A stretch of DNA of 64,000 nucleotides from Psilocybe azurescens (taxonomy: Eukaryota > Basidiomycota > Agaricomycetes > Agaricales > Agrocybaceae): assembly GCA_023853785.1 (NCBI GenBank), contig JAJIRX010000622.1:1302001-1366000 (forward strand). The letters run 5' to 3'. The stretch's first letter is position 1, and every line of letters begins with the position of its first letter. The notes beneath the pieces are model-generated. The model made no database searches and was not told the DNA's origin. It saw only the letters and a program-made list of their open reading frames with translations. Below are positions 54,926-64,000 of the stretch, piece after piece. Made by a program: the position numbers and the translations under genes.

Positions 54926-57079
54926 ATGTCAGATTACGTGGTGTGTATATTTTCTCCAAGCTGACCTCGAGCTTGAAATAACGATGTTGACCTGCTTCCT
55001 ATATGCACAGGTCAAACCGAAGCGCAGGCGGAATGGTAATTTTAAAGCCGTTGATCTTTGCCTGCGATATTACATCCCACTTGCGACTGGGACCTATCCA
55101 ATGCCAGAAGATCTGGACATCTTAAACCCAATACAAGAGTCGCGTGTCGAGTTACAGACGAAGACGGAGACGGAGATCACTGACGGGATGGCCACGAACG
55201 AGTCGGATCTAGGCCCTGAGGCGAATTCGTTCTCTTGCGCCGGTGAATTAGAGCGGTTGCAGCAACACGACATGGATGGCACAAGCTCGGATTCAGATGT
55301 GCCAATGGATATCAAAAACACGCGCGGGCACATTTTATCTCCATCCTCTACCAGCTCTTCTCTCGAGTGTGTAAATGCCGACTGGGCGACTGTCATTTCT
55401 GGACCTGCTGCATCGGCTCGCGATGTTACTAGGCTACATCATGATGCTCCTCCTAGACCTCAAGAGGCAGAGCCCCTCACAGTTGATGTGTTCTTGAAGA
55501 GGTCATGCGCGAAGACATATACTAGCAAGCGAAAACGAGGAAGGCAGAAGAGGATGCTTCGGACGAAACAGATTACCAAGAACTTGCTTTCTGGAAACCA
55601 TGAATACCGATATAATTGCGAAGACGAGGACGTGGATGCGGATGCGAGTATGAGTACGAGTACGGTCCAGCTGCGCTCGAGAACGGTCACGCGGGTGATA
55701 ACTCCTGCTTCCGAAAGTTCCTCCTCTGAATCGGAGGTGGAGATGTCTTCAAATAGCTATGAAGCGTCTTCTCCTGCTCCGAGCACAAAGAAACAGATGA
55801 AGCTGCAGAAAACGTCAAAGAAGAGCAGCAGGTCACTGAGGAAGCGCATATATGAAGCCGCGATATCCACACATGGTGATCCCAATCCCTACTTCGCGTA
55901 TTCCACGGCGGCGGCGGCAGCAGCAGCAGACGATTCGACGCGAGTGCCTATGCTATTTCTCCCTGGTGCATCTGCACCCCCAGCTGCTGCCGCTACCAAG
56001 CTTCGTCCATCAAAGTATAAGACGAAGAAGACGAAGAAGGGTAATTGGAGCCTCATCGACCCGCGCAAATGTGTGGCCATACGCACCGCGACGTTCTCGT
56101 CCAGGATCAGACCGCCCCATTTGGCATTTAACAATAACACCGACTGCGTGTCGCCATCGGATGGGAAGCTTGCTAATGCTAGTAAGGGTCTGGGCAAGTG
56201 GAAATGGGACACGAGACTTGGTGCGCCTTCCATTGACATCGTTGGTCTGAAGCGGTCGTTGGACGCAAAGATGCAAGGAGAGGACATCAAAGTACGAACG
56301 CAGGATGCGTCTTCGATGGAGTTTGGAGTGAAGCCTCTCGTGTTTGTCACGATGTACGAAGCCGAGGATGGGTGTTCTTCTCTGTTTGCAGGAAGAGGGT
56401 ACCTTCACTTCATCTTTCCAGTACTACTGAATATTTATTCACTTTTTCTCTCTTTTTGCTTTAATGGAAAAGGGCTCAGACCGCAAGAAAAACGAAACCG
56501 GAAGCCAAGTCTGGACTGCAGCTTGGACCGGTGCAAGACCATGTATCTCCAAGGCGAGGAACCGAGTGAGCACCTCCCAACGTGTTCGTGATGCACGTCT
56601 TAAAGGAAACTTCTGACAAGTTATTATTAAGGAGGCAAGAATTAGAACAGCTAAAGGAGGCAGCCATCGAGCAATGTTCACAGCCAACAGAGATCACCAC
56701 AGAAGCTTTTGAATTGACAACAAAGTCAAAACTGCACGAGGTGGCTCTTAGTGAAGTTTCTTCTGCTCAGGCTATCACATCTCGGCCTCGTTCGAACTAT
56801 ACTTTGGAAATACTATCGCCGTCAGTGTCTCCTCCTGGGGAGGTTTCCACCGCGATGTTAACCCCACAGAAAAACTACGTCCCGCGTTCACTAAAAATCG
56901 CGGCCATGGTAGATGGTAAACCGTTGCAGCCCTTGGCCTCCTTCACAGACAAAATCATGGCAACTATTCTCACTGTAAATAGGGCCGAAGGCAGCAAGAT
57001 AGTGCCTGTTCCGACTAATACCTTCAGGAACAATAAGCGTCTTGGATCTTCTAAAAGACCTTCCTCACTTACGACATAA
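54926..57079 (+). CDS. Basic, serine-rich hypothetical protein (possibly nuclear), 3' part uncertain
   Basis: A short first exon (54926-54940, MSDYV) can join the long exon at 55011 (VKPKRRRNGNFKAVDL); alternatively the ATG at 54984 reads through. The long exon has basic clusters (SKRKRGRQKRMLR, KKTSRSLRKR-like), a poly-Ala tract and Ser/Glu-rich stretches. A cut near 56399 leads to a last part where SKARNRVSTSQRVRDARLK and ETSDKLLLRRQELEQLKEAA look like one helix but sit in different frames, so an indel near 56610 or a missed intron is likely. The C-terminus is Ser/Lys-rich and stops at 57079. No family recognised; nuclear location inferred from basic patches. Confidence 0.5.
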
Positions 57080-57770
57080 AATTGAAAGTCTTTGGTAAGA
57101 ATTTGTGGGGTTCAATCTGTTTGTTTTGAGACTGTATCATATCTGATTACTGTTCGGATCAGATCGAAGAGAAGGTAGGATGGCTTTGCATATATCCATT
57201 GCAACACCTGAAGATACGAATAGAGGGTTATCTCACCACCGTCTGCCTGACATCAGATCCAACCCAAACGGAGCCGGATGGCCAACCACGTTGCGCTCTT
57301 CTCTGTAATTTGGCTGCACTTGCTTATTATAATTAAGATATCGCCAATGAGTTGTCCCCCAGATCTCATTCGCACCCGCTTTTCGAGCCTTGTTCTCCAA
57401 TCATCCGTCAGTCGTCATCAAGTGGTTCTTCAGATTCTACATACCTCTAGCCCTTGTGATATACAGAATTGTTTGCCGAATGCCTCGTGTTTCGTTTCCC
57501 AATATATAAAGTCCAATGATTATAACGACCCCTCTTGGCACACCCAGTCTAAAAGACAAATAATATGTTCAAACGCTTTGAGTTAGATATACACACATGG
57601 CTCCCACTGGGCAGACACTACTATACGAGGTTTACGATAAAGATTACGAAAAGAAACTAAAACAGACAAGATAGAACATCCAGATACAAGCGCAGGGCGA
57701 TTGAGAGAAAAAATGATAATTTATGCAGATGATGGTTCGATGATGTGGTATAAGTATAGGCAAAAAATAA
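57080..57770. other. Convergent intergenic region
   Basis: A 690-bp AT-rich 3' flank of the hypothetical gene (+) and the alpha-cryst­allin protein (-). No coding signal of note. Confidence 0.45.
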
Positions 57771-58695
57771 TTAGGAATCTCCGGAGCGCGAGCGGGCGTC
57801 AACCCTATAACAGCGCATGTTGGGGTATCTTAGGATGAGGCCTTTGCTTGTCATCTGGGCGTGAATTTCCTCGAACTGCAAAGAAAGAAGGGTCGAAATG
57901 AAAGTTTCAACGACAAGATCGGCCAAAAAGAATTTGATAGAGATTCTACGCACCCGGGTTCCCTCTGGGAGGGGTAATGTCCGGTGGAACATCTTCCGAA
58001 CGTGCTCGCGCAAGACGACACCGTCCTCTTCTTCCCACTCTGTGATTTCGCCGCTCTCCCAGGTGAGGACGAGCTTGTTGCGTTGAAAACTGATATGGAT
58101 GTCTTGCTTTGCAACCTCGGGAAGATCAAAAGTGGCCACAATGGCGCGGCCGTCGGTCGACTCGCGGAAGGTTGATCTATCAGGTAAAGGGAAGACGGGT
58201 AATTTATTCAGTTTCACGATAAATCATCAAGCATCCACAACTCTGCGATTCGGCGCGAGTGGGAGAAATAGAGAGAGTAAAGGCGGGTATTTACATTGAT
58301 TTCTGCTTCCTAATCGATTTAGGAGTGGATATGGGAGGAGATTCTATGACAGGGATTTGCATGGGCACCTGCTCGGCTGCATACAGCTCTTTCACGACCT
58401 CTTCGAGAGACTGGACCTTGGGCCGTTCCTTGGCCATCTTCTTTTCCTTTTCCTGGCGGATGGAGTCCCATACCAAGGTAAGTGATCGAGCATCCACTGG
58501 AGGCTCGACGTCTTCAATAGAAGACCCAGCAATATTGGGATGGGTGTAGAGCCCGCGAGCCATCCCGCGATGCCTGTACATGTCCAGCTCGGTAGAAGCG
58601 TCGTCTATGGAAGGATAGTCGATGCCAGTCACCGCAGGAGTCAATGGGGAGGAAACGCCCTTGTCATCCTTGCGATCTGGATTGTAGGCAGGCAT
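57771..58695 (-). CDS. Alpha-crystallin (Hsp20-like) domain protein with long N-terminal extension
   Basis: Exons 58695-58295, 58176-57954 and 57875-57771 join in phase to 242 residues. The first ~130 residues are hydrophilic and probably disordered (MPAYNPDRKDDKG, then a basic-acidic helix RQEKEKKMAKERPKV). The second exon has the Hsp20 pattern TFDLPEVAKQDIHISFQRNK, LVLTWESGE and FHRTLPLPEGTR, equivalent to the usual beta-sandwich with its GxL-type strand. The final exon (FEEIHAQMTSKGLILRYP) supplies the last strands. Small Hsps are ATP-independent holdases. The canonical C-terminal I-x-I is not evident, so it may be a divergent or regulatory member. Confidence 0.75.
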
Positions 58696-59033
58696 CACAA
58701 TATAAACAGAGGTCAGAAATAGGAGAGCAAGCGAGAAAGATGTCGACGATAAGAGGGGGAAGGGCTATCTAATAGTTTCAGCACGGCTTTATGGAATTAA
58801 GGGTCAGAGCCAGACACTTGTATGCCATGAAGAGTGTGTCACTCACGAGGTATAGGTCTCGATGAATGTCGACAAACTGCGTCACTGCACGGAGATAATG
58901 TAGTAGTTCTTCCGCAAAAAGGAGAAGAGTGGAAGGATCATAAAATAAAAGAGTTGCTGAGCATCGCGATAATCTATAAACTGAAATATTGGGAAACGTC
59001 TAGAATGGAAAGAAAGAGCTTGAGGAGACCGGA
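58696..59033. other. Intergenic region
   Basis: About 340 bp upstream of the alpha-crystallin protein gene. Nothing specific seen. Confidence 0.4.
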
Positions 59034-59246
59034 TCAGCTGTCTGAGCAGACTACTCGCCTCATGTTAACAGCGAGGCTGCACATTACACCGACGAAAATC
59101 GCACCAGCAACCAATGTCCCCATTTGGTAAACATGGCCCGGTCTTTTGCGTTCCTCCATACGGTTATTTCCGATCCTGGTATAAAAATTCGTTGCTGTAG
59201 CCTGTAGGTTGCTGGTCCAAATACTCATTAAATCGTCTTTGTTCAT
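59034..59246 (-). CDS. Possible small membrane protein
   Basis: A 70-residue frame with a real ATG (MNKDDLMSIWTSNLQATATN), a charged middle (RMEERKRPGHVYQ) and one C-terminal hydrophobic helix (MGTLVAGAIFVGVMCSLAV). The layout resembles tail-anchored or small mitochondrial proteins, but I cannot name a family. Single exon. Confidence 0.35.
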   Translation of the reverse strand: MNKDDLMSIWTSNLQATATNFYTRIGNNRMEERKRPGHVYQMGTLVAGAIFVGVMCSLAVNMRRVVCSDS

Positions 59247-59974
59247 TTCATCTGCGCGCCTACAACATTTGGCTGATGTGAGTCCTATCTCTGTTCTGTC
59301 GATATGATGGGCCTTGTGCCATCAGTCAATAGCATGTTAGACTACCAAGCGCCCTAGTGGAGCTGCGGACACTTACCTCGACTCCTGATTTCCTATACTC
59401 CTCGCCATTCGCTCATATACTGATTTCTTCTCTCCAGATGGCCTAACATACGACTCGTGTTTCTCCTGTCTTTCAACCTGCCTTATCTGTCCATCTTCTC
59501 TGGCCTAGGCAATCTGTTTGTCCTTTTGCTCTTTGTATATTTTACGCGAGAAGGGGTGCATGGTGCTTTTTACACCCGCTTTGCTCTCGCGCTTTTCTGT
59601 TCGTGTAGTTTTATCGTGTCAATGTTAGCCACCATCAGTCCGCGCTTCCAAAGCAAGCCATGTGTCAGTTTATTAAACCCGAGCAGAGCCCAATCTCACA
59701 CGTACCATTGCAGCTATCCCAGCGAAGGCGTTTGAGATGTTGAATCTGGCTCAGTTCAACGGTCCGAGTAGCACGGTATACATGTATCTCGGAGCGCAAC
59801 GGCCCATCCTCACCGGGCAGTCGAGCTTTCCTCTCACCATTGCGCGTGTCAAGAATAGAGAGTTGGACAAAGAAATATATATATGATAATAAGTTACAAT
59901 GGACAATCTGATAGAAGTGATGGTCAAGCCTTGATCAAGCACTTCATAGAATTTCAAACGCAGCCAACTCACAA
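59247..59974. other. Intergenic region
   Basis: About 730 bp. A plus-strand hydrophobic frame (59457-59735) lacks an ATG and any motif. The 3' flank of the helicase gene ends here. Confidence 0.35.
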
Positions 59975-62900
59975 TTAAAGTGGTTTCTTAAACTTCTTAT
60001 TTGAATATCCAGTCATGCTTCGCCCCATCCCTAATCGCCGCTTCACACCGGTACTCTGAGGAAGAGGATTGGTGATATGCGAAGATTGCGAAGGTTCTGT
60101 TTGAACAACTTTGTTCAAAGTTGGCAAGTCAGTCACGACACTAGGGATTGAAGACGGCCCAGGAGGTCCCTTCTTCGGCTGTGCCAACACGACTCTTGCC
60201 GCCGCGGGTCTGAGTCCAGACACCGATAAGCCCGTCTGATAATTGGCAGTGATAGATACGTCATTTAAAGCAGTGGTATTCGAAGTAGATGTCTTCCTCT
60301 GCGCTGAGGGAGCTTTGGATGATTTAGGCGGGTCAGGTGCAGAACAGAACAACTCCATATCATAATCAGCATCTGGGATATCATCAAGGACCCCATCCAT
60401 AACATCTTGTTTCAGTGAAAATGAATTTGGTTTGGAGCTAAACTCGCCAAGCTGCCGATTCTGAGAATAGCTGGGAGCCACTTGTACATTGCTCCTTGAG
60501 CTTAGAGCCCCAGACAAAGGAGTGGGATTGACAGCGACAGTAGCACGGTGAGGCAGCACAGGTTTCGGAGGTGGTTTATTGATTACAGCAGACACCTTGG
60601 AGAAGTTCAAAGGTAGCCCATTCTGATCAAGGGTCTGAAAATGAGTGTGACGTGCAGGCTGCTGTTGACCAGATGTATGGGCCCGATTGAGCCCTTGCCT
60701 CGAGGATTCTACAAGCAGTGGGGAAGAGAACGTTCCGGAACTGAAATCCTGCTGGGGATTGGGTGGGGTGGCTCCTGTTTGAAGCGAGTGTATAAAGACA
60801 CCCGAAGACGGTGTGAATGCGGTACTGAATGTATTCGATGACGAGAGGGGTTTAGTGGGTCTACTGAAAGCCGGCTTTTGAAGTCTCGCATGAAAGTGGC
60901 AGAGATAGCGGCAAGAGCATCCGGCGCGGCATACATGGCTGCAAGATTAACTGAAAACGAAACATCAGCTCAAGATTGGAAGCAAAATGTTGAGAAAGGA
61001 AATAGTACCAGAACTATTTGGCGCGTCGTGTATGTTAGATCTAACTCCCAGTAAGGACATAGTTGACATCTCGCCTGTCCGCGTCTGGAATGTCGGTTGG
61101 AGATGGGTTCCGTCTAATTCGCTGTTCAGTCATTAGCAGTTAATTTACCCTGAATCAGAATTGAGATAAACTTACAGTTCATCAAGCCTGCGTTTTATTT
61201 CAACCTCGTCTGGATGAGGCCTATCCAGTACTTTCGATACCACCGCTCTGTCTTCAGGTAAAAAACGAGGTACATCGTAACTGAAGAGACTCTGGGACGA
61301 CATTAGTCAACTGCTACTTATGATCGAAGAGATGCATGTTATACCTCATCCTTCCCTCTTACAGAGGCAACAAAATTGGACAACCTCTTCGATTTGGTTT
61401 TCCCTGCAACCAGTCGCTTATCTGCCACTAGAACGTAAAGAAGTGATTGTGCTCGTGTAAATGCGACATAAAGTAGACGACTGCTCAAAGCATGAATTAG
61501 AACCAGATAACGCATGTGCATAAAAACGAAAAGGCATACCGTTCTTCCTCGATGTCTTCAGTTCGGTAAAACGGGAAGGTCTCTTGATCGACTATCCGCA
61601 AGTTAACTACATTAAAAGAGAATATATATTATATCTCCTTACCTGACGGGACCATTACGACAGGCCATTCCAATCCTTTCGCTGCATGACATGTAGAAAG
61701 AGTAACTTTCTAACGCGGGTTTAATGCAATGCCCTTGAAAAAAAGATGGAAGGGCTCACCTCTTGCACTTGATCTTCACCGTCGTTATCGCCTTCTGAAG
61801 AAAGCGTAGAAGCCTGTAGGAAATCTCGCAGTACAGAGCTTCTAGAGATAACCAGTTAGACACTCCCATAGGTACGCAAATGACATGCTTACTGCTCTAC
61901 TTGCAGCCCGACAGCTGCTTCATCAAGCGACGCACTATTTTTGAGTGCGTCCGCCTCTATTTCACTCGCAAAAGTGATCAATTCTTGAACATTCTCCCAC
62001 CTGCTGTCCCAGTCTTGTTGAGTCTTTTTCAAATGGTCTTCATAGTGTATCATTTCGAGCAACTTGCGTATCAAATCAGAAGGAGGACATTTCTTAACGA
62101 TAGTATGAATATGGAATCTAGTCAGAAGCAAGACGTGTATCACCTCCTCGTCAAGTTTCTTGAGACATCGAATTGTTTTCACAAACGAAACAATTTTTCT
62201 TCTTGATAGTAGGCTTGATGTCCGCGGCCTTGTTGTCATGTATCCTTTCCACGAGTTCCAGTTGAGATATATTAAGCTCTTGTGCTCGGGTTGCAAGTTC
62301 GGATAATGACTGGATGGTGGATAGTTTTTAAATTTCTGTCATTTTCTGGATGCATTGGGTGGCTCACTTTATCGCCCATGCCACGAGAAGGGACTTTGAC
62401 AGCGCGAATAAACGCGGGATTGAAGCTAGGGTTATCTGCAAGTTGCAAATACGCTAGAATATCTTTCACCTAAAGCAGCCTTTTTAAAACCATCCATGCC
62501 GGAAAATAGTATCGCTATTGGACACACCTCCATCCGCTCGAAAAACTTATGGCCTCCAAGAATTCGACAAGGAATGCCTTCCTTCTGCAATGCACTTTCT
62601 ATTGGCCGTGAAAGAGCGTTGAATCGAACTTGACAGTGATGTAAAAGATTGACCAACTTGTCGGTAGAGATAGTAAATCTACTCACGAAGAATCACAAAA
62701 TCGCCCCATCGCAGAATTCCTCCCATGTTTGCAACACACCGTTTAATCTCACTTGCGATGAACCTTGCTTCCTCTTTTTCGGTTTCGAACGTGCCAACAA
62801 ATGGAGTGGCTCCAAGGGGGTGAGATGTGTGCAAGGATTTTGGTATCCGATTTTTATCTAGGTTACAATTAGTATCAAATGAACTGGATTTTAGAATATC

Positions 62901-64000
62901 GCACCTTCTGCAACGACAGCTAGGCATGCACGTAAAATCGACGCTGTAGACCGGTAATTTTGCTCCAGAAACACTTGTTGCGTGTCAGGAAAATCTGAGA
63001 TACCATAACTTGAATAAGAAATGCGCATATACTGATGGAAGTGACACTTGGAGCTTACCTTGTCGCATCCTGGACAAGTTTATCACTTCTGCAGAGCGCC
63101 ACCCATAAACTTGAGAAAGTGTTAGTAGGAATTCCGACAAATGCACCAGTAATCAGCAATTTACTTGACTGGTCAGGATCGCCGACAATGGTCACGCATC
63201 GCCGAATTCCTATAGTTTTCATAAGCTCGTATTGCATTGTATTTGTGTCTTGGCTGTAAGATGGCGCTCAGCATGTATGTCTGGACGACAACAGGGAAAC
63301 TTACAATTCATCCACTAGAATGTGTTTACACCATACCACGGACTCTGCGTGGGTAGAGAAAAGTTTAACACCGTATACCAGTAGATCGTCGAAGTCAAGC
63401 GCGTTGTTGGCTTTCAGAATTTGTTCATAGCCTATGTAAACTTCCGCAACTATGCGTTGAGTGCTTTTCTTTTCTTCCTGAGCTGGTTGAGGAATGGAAT
63501 GTTTAGACTTTCTCGCTTCGCTTTGCTCCACTTCCTGAAAAACATGGCTGCCGATTGACCCTTTGCCTTTGCTTTTGATATGAAAGAGAAAACGGTTCCG
63601 TCGGACAGCGTGATGTCATGGTTTACCATGTACTCTGCATAAGGTTTCATCAGGGCAGCAAGAAGTTTCTTACTAAACAGCCATCTACATCATTGTCTGT
63701 AGACACAAGGTAGCCCTAACTCACCTCTCGTCCGCGTCACAAATAGTAAAGTTGGCATCCAGATTAACCACACTAGGGTACATCCGCAGATACCTTACGC
63801 AGATAGAATGGAATGTTCCCATCTTTAACGCAGTTGTTTTGCTTTTTCCAATGAGTTTTGTGAGCCGATCGCGCATTTCGTTGGCGGCCTTGTTAGTAAA
63901 CGTTACGGCACAGATTGAGGACGGTGCCATCTTGTGAGTCGTTATCAAACGCGCAATTCTTGCAGTCAGTACCTACAGAAAGAGTCAGCTGAGTTTATTT
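59975..64000 (-). CDS. SRS2: SRS2-like UvrD-family DNA helicase, N-terminus beyond the window, one-base frameshift
   Basis: The gene runs from beyond the right edge to a stop at 59975; the Walker A region lies outside. Visible superfamily 1A motifs in order are AVTFTNKAANEMRDRL (Ia), GTFHSICVRYLR, NNALDFDDLL, ILVDEFQDTNTMQYEL (II), VGDPDQS (III), FLEQNYRSTASILR (IV), CHAAKGLEWPVVMVPS (V) and LLYVAFTRAQS (VI). A long Ser/Pro-rich C-terminal tail ends with RRLGMGRSM and KKFKKPL. Srs2 is a 3'-5' helicase that strips Rad51 from ssDNA. Between DIKPTIKKK and IVSFVKTIRCLKKL the frame changes at the T-run 62194-62198, which appears one base too long. Confidence 0.85.

Noticed and set aside
12119..62198. 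Programmed ribosomal frameshifting as the reason for the frame changes
   Set aside because: The sites differ in base, direction and context, lack a common slippery heptamer, and affect unrelated genes; error is simpler.

Overview
This is a nuclear fragment from a filamentous basidiomycete, almost certainly a mushroom-forming Agaricomycete. The evidence is dense genes broken by many 45-75 nt GT-AG introns, Agaricomycete-type secreted and F-box-like proteins, an N-terminal fungal cellulose-binding module on a GH5 endoglucanase, a methanol/alcohol-oxidase-type GMC enzyme and several sugar, peptide and amino-acid transporters. Exon structures were read by hand from splice sites and reading phase.

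Layout. 0-5 kb: a conserved hypothetical gene, SVF1 and an OMA1-like mitochondrial protease, all on +. 5.3-13.4 kb: an amino-acid permease (-), a DAO-type FAD oxidoreductase (+) and a GMC alcohol oxidase (-). 14.2-16.7 kb: a secreted protein with an internally duplicated domain. 16.7-19.6 kb: no convincing gene. 19.6-29.8 kb: six minus-strand genes in a row if the GPI protein is counted: cytochrome c oxidase subunit COX4/Vb, a hexose-type transporter, a GPI-anchored protein, a GDSL acetylesterase and a uridine kinase-UPRT. Near 30 kb: an intron-containing tRNA-Tyr. 30.7-31.7 kb: a decayed F-box-like gene. 32-42.4 kb: a BAR/IMD-like protein (+), cytosolic methionyl-tRNA synthetase (-), an OPT transporter (+) and SARAF (+). 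43.3-45.2 kb: a CBM1-GH5 endoglucanase behind a promoter with several CreA-type motifs. 46.7-53.5 kb: an MFS transporter (+), a small cysteine-rich secreted protein (-) and Mediator MED19 (+). 55-64 kb: a basic hypothetical protein (+), an alpha-crystallin-domain protein (-) and an SRS2-like helicase (-) that runs off the right edge.

The functions are mostly housekeeping plus a plant-biomass and nutrient-uptake set (endoglucanase, GDSL esterase, alcohol oxidase, sugar/peptide/amino-acid transporters). I see no operon-like or cluster logic, no mobile element with ends, and no candidate new biological system.

The strongest unexpected signal is technical. At least seven otherwise intact genes, including COX4, MES1 and MED19, carry a one-base indel, nearly always in a homopolymer. 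Restoring one base repairs both the conserved protein and the exon phase. This points to unpolished consensus sequence more than to biology, and any automatic annotation of these loci will be broken.
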